In this document: positions 1-6,478 of the stretch, in pieces | Numbering within the stretch: position 1 is the stretch's first letter | Layout: every line of letters starts with the position of its first letter | The notes under the pieces: model-generated | Told to the model about the DNA's origin: nothing | The model's database searches: none | The model's input: the letters and a program-made list of their open reading frames with translations, nothing else | Source of the DNA: an uncultured Gammaproteobacteria bacterium | GTDB taxonomy: Bacteria; Pseudomonadota; Gammaproteobacteria; SZUA-140 | Length of the DNA stretch: 8,082 nt | Direction: 5' to 3' | Assembly: GCA_945788675.1 (NCBI GenBank) | Contig: CALZMY010000149.1 | Location: 1-8,082 of the forward strand | Translations under genes and position numbers: made by a program

Positions 1-115
1 AGTAATGGGGCGACGAAATGTAAAGCACGCATGGGATACCAGCCTGGTTGCATAAAACGTTATGTGGGGAGATTGTCTAAATCTAGCCCAAACCTATCAG
101 ATTACAGATTATAGC

Positions 116-1240
116 TCATTCTTCGTCCAGAGAGGCCTGGATATCACCGATCTTCCTGACCCACGGATTACTTTTACGTAGCGAGGATGGCAGTGTCTGA
201 GCGGCGGCCTGGGCCGCTTCACGGCTATTGTAGCTGCCATAGATCAGTGAATACCATGGGATACCTTCGCGTGTTTTTTTGTAATAGGCCGCCTTGTCGA
301 GATAGTCGCCATTTTTGATCTGATGTCGCAGCAGGCGTTCGTTTTCGGTACCCAGTATCTGAATCGTATAGAGGCCAGCACCCTGCGACATTACCCATGT
401 CGTGTCACGGATTGTGTTGCTGATTGGCATCAGGTTCTCAGTAGCCGGGATGGCAGGGGTCGTCGTGCTGGGCGCCGGCGTATGAGATGCTAATGCGGGT
501 GTCATGCTAACAATAGCGCTATCGTGGCCATCGTGTTGGCCGTCACTGTTCAGTCCCAGCAGTTTGTAGGCCTGGTCGGAGACGCTGACCGCCTCCTGAA
601 TAACCGATGTGTCTGGGTAGTCTTTAACCACCGTCTTTGTCAGTAAAGCCGCCTGGGCTGGATTATTTTGATCCAGCTGCTGTCTGGCTGAGGCCACCAG
701 CTGCTGCGCAATGCGTTCATTGAGTGTCTTGATGCGCTGATTTGTGTCCGCGTTGTATTTACCGTCAGGAAACCAATTGTTGAGTTCGTTCAGGAGTTCG
801 AGCGCCATCTTTGCTTCAAAAGGGATTGGGGTAACATTTTCGTCGAGTTTAGCGATAGCGGCATCATAAGCGGTGAGGCCGCGCAGGTAATAGGCGTAGT
901 CGACATTTTTATGTTGTGGGTGATCACTGATAAAGCGTTCTGTGGTGGCGATGGTAGAGCTCGTCTGTCCATTTTTATGATAGGCGTAGGCGAGTTCCAG
1001 TTGTCCCTGTAACGCGAAATTATCGCTCGGGTATTGTGTGATCAGCATGTTGAAGTGACGGATGGCCTCCTGGAGGTCGCCACTATTCATCGCCTCTTTA
1101 CCGCTAGAGTAGATGGCGCTGGCAGTCATGGGTTGTGGTGGTGGCTGATGTTCGGCGCTGTTTTGTCCAGTGGCGGCACAGCCTGTGAGTAGTAGCGTGA
1201 ATGCAGTGATAAAACAGTAGACTATATTGGTTGGTCGCAT
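116..1240 (-). CDS. BamD-like TPR lipoprotein with C-terminal SPOR domain
   Basis: Predicted 374-residue outer-membrane lipoprotein. Residues 1-21 form a lipoprotein signal peptide ending in the lipobox LLTGC (Cys21); Ala at +2 predicts outer-membrane sorting. Residues about 40-235 match the BamD/YfiO TPR fold: compare HPQHKNVDYAYYLRGLT (108-123) with E. coli BamD NPTHPNIDYVMYMRGLT. A Thr/Pro/Ala linker (about 236-283) leads to a SPOR domain (about 286-369) with YTIQILG, GIPWYSLIYGSY and PWVRKIGDIQ, as in DamX-type proteins; SPOR domains bind denuded septal peptidoglycan. Canonical BamD is about 245 residues and lacks SPOR. The start at 1240 is preferred over an ATG at 1288 because it begins at the same MRP-N-I-YCF sequence as the tandem copy and has AGGAT 8 nt upstream. 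It is the distal gene of the pair. BamD-like homology and SPOR are secure; whether it serves in the BAM complex is inference. Confidence 0.88.
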   Translation of the reverse strand: MRPTNIVYCFITAFTLLLTGCAATGQNSAEHQPPPQPMTASAIYSSGKEAMNSGDLQEAIRHFNMLITQYPSDNFALQGQLELAYAYHKNGQTSSTIATTERFISDHPQHKNVDYAYYLRGLTAYDAAIAKLDENVTPIPFEAKMALELLNELNNWFPDGKYNADTNQRIKTLNERIAQQLVASARQQLDQNNPAQAALLTKTVVKDYPDTSVIQEAVSVSDQAYKLLGLNSDGQHDGHDSAIVSMTPALASHTPAPSTTTPAIPATENLMPISNTIRDTTWVMSQGAGLYTIQILGTENERLLRHQIKNGDYLDKAAYYKKTREGIPWYSLIYGSYNSREAAQAAAQTLPSSLRKSNPWVRKIGDIQASLDEE

Positions 1241-1248
1241 ATGTTTAG

Positions 1249-1253
1249 ATCCT
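1249..1253 (-). promoter_or_regulatory. Ribosome binding site deciding the start of the SPOR lipoprotein
   Basis: AGGAT read on the minus strand lies 8 nt before the ATG at 1240. The tandem paralogue has AGGAG at exactly the same 8-nt distance from its own ATG. This supports the shorter start over the in-frame ATG at 1288, whose extra 16 residues would put a basic extension in front of the signal peptide. Confidence 0.6.
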
Positions 1254-1262
1254 GTTATTCGG

Positions 1263-1286
1263 GGTGTCCTTGCCTGCGAAGGCACC
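1263..1286 (-). other. Small hairpin in the leader of the SPOR lipoprotein
   Basis: On the minus strand this reads GGTG-CCTT...AAGG-a-CACC, with an alternative inner stem GCCT-TCGC-AGGC. The hairpin lies 22-46 nt before the start codon at 1240, in the 163-base gap between the two lipoprotein genes. There is no T-run after it, so it is not a typical intrinsic terminator. It could tune translation or mRNA stability of the second gene, but that is inference. Confidence 0.35.
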
Positions 1287-1403
1287 ATATAGGCGCATGC
1301 TACCTCTGGAGGGCAATGCTGCAGTTAGATATTTTGGCTTCATCGCATCCGATTATGAGTTAATTTGAGGCTGCTTGCATAGTGCTTTTGTGAGATGACC
1401 TGA

Positions 1404-2759
1404 TCAATTATTTTTTAGATAGGTTTGTAACTTGCCTGCGAGTGTGTTGCAGGCAGTCATTTTATCTTGCTCGGCATTTGTCAGCTCGCCGTCCCTGGTT
1501 GAGTACTTACAGGTAAGGCCGCCTCCGTTATTGTCCTCTCTGATGGTCAGCAGATCTTTTTCCTGAGAATATTCTGCATTGAGATGGCCGCCAAGGTAGA
1601 GGCGATAGGTGGACGAATGGCTGTGCCACTGGGTATTGTGGTGGCGACTCAATTTTTTGCTGATGTTAATAATGTCAGGTGCGGGTATCAGTGGTTCGGG
1701 CGTGGCTACGGTGGCCATTTCCTTGGGCGCATTTCTGTTAAGCGGTCTGCTCACCGTTTCATTCTCGAGTTCGATGGATGTTACGATCGCTTCCGCTTCC
1801 GCTTCCGCTTCCGCATTCGCTGGCGCTGGCGCTGGCACAGATACAGGTGCGGGTGCGGGCACGGGCACGGGCACTGACACTGGTACAGGTAGCGGCGCAG
1901 GCACAGATACGGACGCAGATTCAACCACGTCGGCGGGGGCGTTGGTGACGTGACTCACCACCGGGGGTGTGATGGCCGCAGGCTGCGCGTCGGATTTGAG
2001 TGCGGTCTGCATGGGGGCAAGCGCGACGTTGTGTTGATTATCGCTGTTTATCCCCAGGAGCTGATAGGCCTGGTTGGTGATGATGGCCGCTTTCTGAATT
2101 GACGATGAGTCAGGGTGCTCTTCAACCACTGCTTTGGCGAGCAGGCCGGCCTTGGCCAGATTGCCCCGGTCAAGTTGCTCTTCTGCCGCGATGATTAGAT
2201 ATTGTGCCATTCGATCATCAAGGTCATTAATGCGTTGCTGGGTATCGCCACTGAACTTGCCATTGGGGAAGTGATGCATGAGTTCGTGCAGAAACTCAAG
2301 CGCCATATGCGCCTCATAAGGTGCGCCAGTGATGGCTGTGTCAGTGGTGATGCCTTCATTCAGTCTGGCGACGGCAGCCTCATAGGAGGTGAGACCACGC
2401 AGATAATAGGCGTAATCGATGTTTTTATGTTGTGGGTGTTGATTGATAAAGCGCTCTGTCGTGGCAATCGCAGCGCTTGTCTGGCCATCTTTATGATAGG
2501 CGTAGGCCAGTTCGAGCCGTCCCTGGAGCGTGATTTCGTTGACCGGATACTGTGTTATCAGGGTGTTGAAGTGGTGAATCGATTCCTGAGGGTTGCCGTT
2601 ACCCATCGCCTCTTTGCCAGCGGTGTAAAGCGCGCTGGCATTGACAGGTTGGGTTGGCTGGTCGCGGTCGGTGCTATGCGGCATGGGGGTGGTCGCACAG
2701 CCTGTCAGCAGTAACAACAAGGCAGTGACAAAACAGTATATTATGTTGATTGGTCGCAT
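1404..2759 (-). CDS. BamD-like TPR lipoprotein with low-complexity linker and unrecognised C-terminal domain
   Basis: Predicted 451-residue lipoprotein: signal peptide with lipobox LLTGC (Cys21, Ala22), then a BamD-like TPR region (about 41-236) containing HPQHKNIDYAYYLRGLT. This part is collinear with the downstream paralogue and more than half identical by eye. Residues 283-324 are a low-complexity linker of Val-Pro and Ala-Pro dipeptides followed by four Ala-Glu dipeptides. The last about 75 residues (377-451) form a compact polar domain with two cysteines (417, 437) that could pair by disulphide; I do not recognise it and it is not SPOR. The start is supported by AGGAG (2768-2772) 8 nt upstream. 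This is the promoter-proximal gene, diverging from rluD as bamD does in E. coli, so it holds the bamD position. A canonical role as BamD is uncertain. Confidence 0.87.
   Translation of the reverse strand: MRPINIIYCFVTALLLLLTGCATTPMPHSTDRDQPTQPVNASALYTAGKEAMGNGNPQESIHHFNTLITQYPVNEITLQGRLELAYAYHKDGQTSAAIATTERFINQHPQHKNIDYAYYLRGLTSYEAAVARLNEGITTDTAITGAPYEAHMALEFLHELMHHFPNGKFSGDTQQRINDLDDRMAQYLIIAAEEQLDRGNLAKAGLLAKAVVEEHPDSSSIQKAAIITNQAYQLLGINSDNQHNVALAPMQTALKSDAQPAAITPPVVSHVTNAPADVVESASVSVPAPLPVPVSVPVPVPAPAPVSVPAPAPANAEAEAEAEAIVTSIELENETVSRPLNRNAPKEMATVATPEPLIPAPDIINISKKLSRHHNTQWHSHSSTYRLYLGGHLNAEYSQEKDLLTIREDNNGGGLTCKYSTRDGELTNAEQDKMTACNTLAGKLQTYLKNN
1789..1920. repeat. Diverged hexanucleotide tandem repeat inside the lipoprotein linker
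   Basis: A 6-base periodic tract on the plus strand starts with four GCTTCC units, one GCATTC and three GCTGGC. About fourteen degenerate hexamers follow, of the type ACAGAT, GCGGGT, ACGGGC, ACTGAC and GCAGGC. Read from the minus strand it encodes the Val-Pro, Ala-Pro and Ala-Glu dipeptide blocks of the linker. Unit changes are in frame, so slippage would change linker length without breaking the reading frame. Confidence 0.85.
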
Positions 2760-2822
2760 CTGTTCAACTCCTGGTCAGATCCCGGTTGGCCAGGGTGCCT
2801 TTACTGGTATCATTAAACATTA

Positions 2823-2828
2823 TTTATA
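2823..2828 (-). promoter_or_regulatory. Possible -10 element for the lipoprotein pair
   Basis: TATAAA on the minus strand lies about 63 nt before the start of the first lipoprotein gene, within AT-rich sequence just outside the palindromic element. No convincing -35 hexamer is seen at 16-18 nt. It is offered only as the best -10 candidate in the leader. Confidence 0.25.
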
Positions 2829-2844
2829 GTCTGTTATGAGATAT

Positions 2845-2980
2845 AAGGGAGCCTATGAATAAGTGTCATTGCGAGGAGCAGCGTAACGCAGCAATCTCCC
2901 AGCTTATAGATACCAAAGGCCGGAGATTACTTCGCGTTGGCTCGTAATGGCACAATTATTTCTTAATTTAGAGGCTCCTT
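2845..2980. repeat. REP/MITE-like imperfect palindromic element
   Basis: Long imperfect inverted repeat centred near 2910. Outermost arms are GGAGCCT (2848-2854) and AGGCTCC (2972-2978). The main arms run from TGTCATTGCGAGGAGC (from 2864) inward to CAATCTCC (2892-2899), mirrored by GGAGATTAC (2922-2930) to CTCGTAATGGCACA (2941-2954). The loop is about 22 bases. The core CATTGCGAGGAGC...GCAATCTCC resembles a dispersed palindromic repeat known from many proteobacterial genomes. It fills much of the 306-base gap between the divergent lipoprotein and rluD genes. No coding sequence is seen in the gap; the remainder is AT-rich leader sequence for the two flanking genes. Confidence 0.7.
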
Positions 2981-3065
2981 GAGGTTAAATTGCGTAGGTC
3001 GCTCGCTTGTGAATAGATTATGGGCTTATATGCACGTGAATAAAAGGGTTGGGTGACGGTTTGTC

Positions 3066-4028
3066 ATGAGTGAAGTAGAACATTTAAGTGCGACAGTGGC
3101 AGATGAGTTGGCGGGACAGCGTCTTGACCGGGTATTGGCGCAGTTATTCAGCGACTATTCACGCGCACGCCTGCAGCAGTGGGTGAGTGATGGCGCGGTG
3201 GAGGTCGATGGACGGCAGCTGAGATCGAAGGACAAGCTGCGTGGCGGTGAACAGATCGAGATCTGTGTCGAGCTGGAAGCGCAGATAGAGTCGCAGCCCG
3301 AGGCGATTCCGCTCGATATTGTCTATGAAGATGAGGCGCTGCTGGTGATCAATAAACCGGTGGGGCTGGTGGTGCATCCGGCGGTAGGCAATCGTGATGG
3401 CACTATGCTGAATGCGCTGTTGCATCACGCGCCAGAATTGGCGGCGGTGCCGCGCGCGGGGATTGTGCACCGTATCGACAAGGATACCAGTGGCCTGTTG
3501 GTGGTGGCGCGCACCCTCAAATCGCAAAAATCGTTGACTGATCAGATCCAGCGGCGTGAATTCGAACGTGAATATCAGACCATAGTGTGCGGCGTGATGA
3601 CGGCGGGCGGGACGGTTGATGCGCCCATCGGGCGTCACCCCACGGTACGTACCCGCATGGCGGTGGTGGGGAGTGGTAAGGAGGCGCGCACCCACTATCG
3701 GGTCATGCAGCGTTATCGTGCCCATACGCATGTACAGGTGAAACTGGAGACCGGACGCACCCATCAAATTCGGGTCCACATGGCCCATATTCGCCACCCG
3801 ATTGTGGGGGATCAGGTTTATGGTGGGCGCTTGCGTATCCCTAAAGGGTGCGGTGAGGTGTTGTCAGGACGATTGCGTAGTTTTAAACGACAGGCACTGC
3901 ACGCTGCAAAATTGGGTCTGAGCCATCCCGATAGTGGCGAGCAGATGGCGTGGCAGTCGCCATTGCCGCAGGATATGGCTGCATTGCTGGAAGCGCTTGA
4001 TGCTGATCTGAAACAGGCCGAATCGTGA
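3066..4028 (+). CDS. rluD: 23S rRNA pseudouridine synthase RluD
   Basis: Predicted 320-residue cytoplasmic enzyme of the RluA/RluD pseudouridine synthase family. In E. coli RluD converts U1911, U1915 and U1917 in helix 69 of 23S rRNA to pseudouridine, a step needed for normal ribosome assembly. An N-terminal S4 RNA-binding domain (about 17-75, with GQRLDRVLAQLF) precedes the catalytic domain. The catalytic motif HRIDKDTSG (135-143) carries the nucleophilic Asp138; NKPVGLVVHP (96-105) and LETGRTHQIRVHM (227-239) are further family signatures. Length matches the family (E. coli RluD 326). The ATG has only a weak purine stretch upstream (GGGTGA, 3051-3056). Position next to a divergent BamD-like gene and followed by pgeF supports RluD over RluC or RluA. 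No truncation or lost key residue is seen. Confidence 0.95.
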   Translation: MSEVEHLSATVADELAGQRLDRVLAQLFSDYSRARLQQWVSDGAVEVDGRQLRSKDKLRGGEQIEICVELEAQIESQPEAIPLDIVYEDEALLVINKPVGLVVHPAVGNRDGTMLNALLHHAPELAAVPRAGIVHRIDKDTSGLLVVARTLKSQKSLTDQIQRREFEREYQTIVCGVMTAGGTVDAPIGRHPTVRTRMAVVGSGKEARTHYRVMQRYRAHTHVQVKLETGRTHQIRVHMAHIRHPIVGDQVYGGRLRIPKGCGEVLSGRLRSFKRQALHAAKLGLSHPDSGEQMAWQSPLPQDMAALLEALDADLKQAES

Positions 4029-4786
4029 CGCTTGATCGTATCGATGGCGCTGATGGGCTGCACTGGATTACCCCCGGCTGGCCAGCACCGAAAGGTATAT
4101 ATGCGGCTTCTACCCTGCGTAGCGGCGGTGTGAGTGTTGGCGAATATGCCACGCTTAATCTTGGGGATCATGTCGCTGATGGTGCGACTGCGGTGACGAC
4201 GAACCGCCAGCGCCTGCAACAGGCGCTGGCATTGCCTACTGCGCCGAGTTGGCTGACGCAGGTGCACGGCGTCGATTGTGTCGATGCGGCTGATAGCGCA
4301 TTGGGTTGTGAAGCGGATGCGAGTTTCACTATCCGGCCAGGCGTTGTCTGCACTGTGCTCACCGCTGACTGCCTGCCGCTGCTGCTGTGTGACAAAAATG
4401 GCGCGGCGGTGGCCGCCGTCCATGCCGGCTGGCGCGGGCTGGCGGCTGGCGTGATTGAGTCGACCATCGCCGCGATGGGTAAAGGCCGAGCGCTGATGGC
4501 GTGGCTGGGGCCTGCTATTGGGCCGCAGCGCTTTGAAGTGGGCGCTGAGGTACGTGCCGCCTTTGTGGCGCGCGATGCAGAGGCCACAGCGGCCTTTATG
4601 CCTGGCGAGGATGGACGCTGGCTCGCTGATCTCTATCAGTTGGCAAAAATTATACTTAAAAAACAAGGAATTAGTGATATTTATGGCGGTCAGTGGTGCA
4701 CCGTCAGTGAGCCTGAAAACTTCTATTCCTACCGTCGTGACGGGGTCACCGGCCGCATGGCGACGCTGATCTGGATGAAGGGCTAG
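4025..4786 (+). CDS. pgeF: Peptidoglycan editing factor PgeF (YfiH/LACC1 family)
   Basis: Predicted 253-residue protein of the DUF152/multicopper-polyphenol-oxidoreductase family. In E. coli PgeF (YfiH) keeps L-Ser from being built into peptidoglycan stem peptides in place of L-Ala; family members also show purine nucleoside phosphorylase/adenosine deaminase activity. Seen motifs: TLNLGDHV (43-50), TQVHG (78-82), TADCLPLLL (113-121) and HAGWRGLAAG (133-142). Zinc ligands correspond to His81, Cys116 and His133. The GTG start lies inside the rluD stop (GTGA overlap), implying translational coupling, and rluD-pgeF order is conserved in gammaproteobacteria. In E. coli clpB follows; here an ankyrin lipoprotein does. 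An AT-rich patch (about 4644-4685) near the 3' end is in frame and codes for a normal part of the fold. Confidence 0.94.
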   Translation: MTLDRIDGADGLHWITPGWPAPKGIYAASTLRSGGVSVGEYATLNLGDHVADGATAVTTNRQRLQQALALPTAPSWLTQVHGVDCVDAADSALGCEADASFTIRPGVVCTVLTADCLPLLLCDKNGAAVAAVHAGWRGLAAGVIESTIAAMGKGRALMAWLGPAIGPQRFEVGAEVRAAFVARDAEATAAFMPGEDGRWLADLYQLAKIILKKQGISDIYGGQWCTVSEPENFYSYRRDGVTGRMATLIWMKG

Positions 4787-4885
4787 ATCTATCTTGAGTC
4801 TACCTCGGCTCAGACATCCTTTTTTAACCAAACTCATGTAGAATTGCCGCTCTTTCAACTGGATAGAAACGGTTAATTTGCGCGT

Positions 4886-5620
4886 ATGAAATCGAACTTT
4901 TTGAAAATCATAGTATTGTTGTTTTCCCTGGGCGCACTGGTGGGTTGTAGTAATCCGCCGTTGGTCGACGCGGTTGAGTCCGGCAATGTGCGGGCGGTCG
5001 AGGATCTGTTGAATCAGGGGGTTGAGCTCAATGTCTATAACCGTGCCGGAGATTCTGCGCTGGCACTGGCCATTCGTCACGGTCACCTCGAAATTGCGGC
5101 GCTACTGCTGAAGCGCGAAGTCGATATCAACGCCCCGGGAGTGTTGAATACCACACCGCTGATGCTGGCGGTTTCTGGACCCTATCCCGGCATTGTACAG
5201 CTGATGATCGACAAGGGTGCCGATGTGAATGCCGGGGACACCAATGGCAACACGGCACTGATGTTACTGCCGATGGCCGATGAGCCGGAGGTGATCGAGA
5301 TCCTGCTGGCCAATGGTGCCGATGTCAACGCCTATAACCGTGAAAATATCGGTGCGCTGATGGTAGCGGCGTTCATGGGGCACATCAAGATTGCCGAGTT
5401 GCTGATTGCCAATGGTGCAGAGGTTAATAAACAGGCCAAAGATGGACAGAATGCGTTGATGCGCGCGGCACGTCAGGGGAAGATCGATATGATCTCACTG
5501 CTGCTTGATAGCGGCGCCGATATTCATGCTAAGACGCTCGATGGTGAAAGTGCGGTTGATTGGGCGATGGAGCAGGGGCAGGTTGAGGCCGCAAGCTATT
5601 TAAGAAAACTGGGCGGTTGA
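4886..5620 (+). CDS. Ankyrin-repeat lipoprotein
   Basis: Predicted 244-residue lipoprotein. The signal peptide (MKSNFLKII then a hydrophobic core) ends in lipobox ALVGC with Cys21 and Ser at +2, predicting the periplasmic face of the outer membrane. The rest is an ankyrin solenoid: six repeats of about 33 residues from residue 24, with units such as TPLMLAVSG...GADVNAGD, TALMLL...LLANGADVNAYN and NALMRAARQGK...LLLDSGADIHAK, closed by a shorter C-terminal cap (about 222-244). Ankyrin repeats mediate protein-protein binding; the partner cannot be read from sequence. The 99-base gap after pgeF has a TAGAAT (4839-4844) that could be a -10 box without a good -35, so it may have its own promoter. 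No strong Shine-Dalgarno is visible. Function is unknown. Confidence 0.88.
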   Translation: MKSNFLKIIVLLFSLGALVGCSNPPLVDAVESGNVRAVEDLLNQGVELNVYNRAGDSALALAIRHGHLEIAALLLKREVDINAPGVLNTTPLMLAVSGPYPGIVQLMIDKGADVNAGDTNGNTALMLLPMADEPEVIEILLANGADVNAYNRENIGALMVAAFMGHIKIAELLIANGAEVNKQAKDGQNALMRAARQGKIDMISLLLDSGADIHAKTLDGESAVDWAMEQGQVEAASYLRKLGG

Positions 5621-5674
5621 GCGCAGCTGCTGTTTTGATGCAATGTAGTTGCGGTTAATGAGTAGGGAAAGGCG

Positions 5675-6460
5675 ATGAGCCCGTTAGGATGGATTGTACT
5701 GTTTTGCCTGCTGGTCGGCGTATTGAGTGTCGCCGCCGCCGGACTATTTCTGTTGTTGCCGCAGCCGCTGCGCACACGACTGCTACCCCATCTGATTAGC
5801 TTTGCGACGGGCGCACTGCTGGGCGCTGCTTTTCTCGCGTTGTTGCCACATGCGCTGGAGACGGTGGGTGACGGCGACACACATCGGGTCACCTTCGCGG
5901 TGCTGCTGGGGCTACTCGGATTTTTTATTATGGAGAAGATGGTGTTGTGGCGACATTGCCACCATACCGAGTGCGAGGCGCATCATGCGCGTGAGGTCGA
6001 TGAGCATCAAAGTGGTGTTGCAGGACCGTTGATCGTGGTGGGGGATGCGGTCCATAATCTGATCCACGGCGTATTGATGGCGGCCGCCTTCCTGGTGGAT
6101 ATCCATTTGGGTATTGTCACCAGTCTGGCGGTGATGGCGCATCAGATCCCGCAGGAGTTGAGTAACTTTGCGGTGTTGCTGCATAGTGGGTTTAATCGTG
6201 CTCGTGCACTGCTGCTTAATATTGTATCGAGTCTGACCGCACCACTGGGTGGCATTATCGGTTATTTTGGGCTCAAAGGGGTTGAGTGGTTGATGCCCTA
6301 TATGTTGGCGATTGCGGTTTCTAGCTGTATCTATATTGCGGTGTCGGATCTGATCCCGGGGCTGCATAAACGCACCGAAATCAGCACGTCGCTGCAGCAG
6401 GTGCTGTTGATCTGTAGCGGGGTGCTGGTGATCTACCTGACGCATCTGTTGCTGCATTAA
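5675..6460 (+). CDS. ZIP-family divalent metal transporter with altered metal-site motifs
   Basis: Predicted 261-residue inner-membrane protein with about eight hydrophobic segments, matching ZIP (zinc/iron permease) transporters that import Zn(II), Fe(II) or Mn(II). A His/Cys-rich cytoplasmic loop (92-111, with RHCHHTECEAHH) lies between segments 3 and 4. TM4 has GDAVHNLIHG (123-132) and TM5 AHQIPQEL (155-162) followed by SNFAVLLHSG. Bacterial relatives usually have HN-x-x-DG in TM4 and HEIPQE-x-GD in TM5. Here the TM4 acid is His131, the TM5 Glu is Gln157, and Gly-Asp is Ser163-Asn164; SDLIPGLH (224-231) also has Gly where Glu is common. The gene is otherwise full length. AGGGA (5664-5668) lies 6 nt before the ATG. 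It is 54 bases after the ankyrin gene and 18 before the ACT gene, suggesting co-transcription. Metal choice and activity are uncertain. Confidence 0.9.
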   Translation: MSPLGWIVLFCLLVGVLSVAAAGLFLLLPQPLRTRLLPHLISFATGALLGAAFLALLPHALETVGDGDTHRVTFAVLLGLLGFFIMEKMVLWRHCHHTECEAHHAREVDEHQSGVAGPLIVVGDAVHNLIHGVLMAAAFLVDIHLGIVTSLAVMAHQIPQELSNFAVLLHSGFNRARALLLNIVSSLTAPLGGIIGYFGLKGVEWLMPYMLAIAVSSCIYIAVSDLIPGLHKRTEISTSLQQVLLICSGVLVIYLTHLLLH

Positions 6461-6468
6461 CTACAGAT

Positions 6469-6473
6469 GGAGG
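6469..6473 (+). promoter_or_regulatory. Shine-Dalgarno deciding the start of the ACT-domain gene
   Basis: GGAGG, inside GGAGGGGG, lies 5 nt before the ATG at 6479. An in-frame ATG at 6467 overlaps this site and has no purine-rich sequence in front of it, so the ATG at 6479 is the likelier start. Confidence 0.7.
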
Positions 6474-6478
6474 GGGCT

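Noticed and set aside
51..64. Palindrome CATAAAACGTTATG downstream of the SPOR lipoprotein gene
   Set aside because: Five A/T-rich base pairs and no T-run on the transcribed strand; not convincing as a terminator or operator.
1241..1288. Upstream ATG giving 16 more residues to the SPOR lipoprotein
   Set aside because: The extension is basic and precedes a complete lipoprotein signal peptide, has no ribosome site, overlaps a hairpin, and is absent in the paralogue.
1789..1920. CRISPR-like or VNTR array
   Set aside because: Units are only six bases with no spacers and lie inside a coding frame; it is a codon-level microsatellite.
1609..1953. Plus-strand frame with Ala-Ser, Ala-Gly and Thr-Gly dipeptide repeats
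   Set aside because: It is the reverse reading of the hexamer repeat in the lipoprotein linker; the opposite strand has the signal peptide, lipobox and TPR homology.
4794..4826. Intrinsic terminator after pgeF
   Set aside because: A run of six T follows, but the only possible stem is TGAG/CTCA, four pairs with a ten-base loop and seven bases before the T-run; too weak to call.
3818..5086. Long open frame on the minus strand (422 codons) across pgeF
   Set aside because: It is antisense to rluD 3' end, pgeF and the ankyrin gene, all of which carry clear family motifs. Its translation is Arg/His/Gln-rich with no recognisable domain, typical of a shadow frame in GC-rich DNA.
5912..6457. Minus-strand frame of 181 codons
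   Set aside because: Antisense to the ZIP transporter; His/Gln/Arg-rich with no motif.
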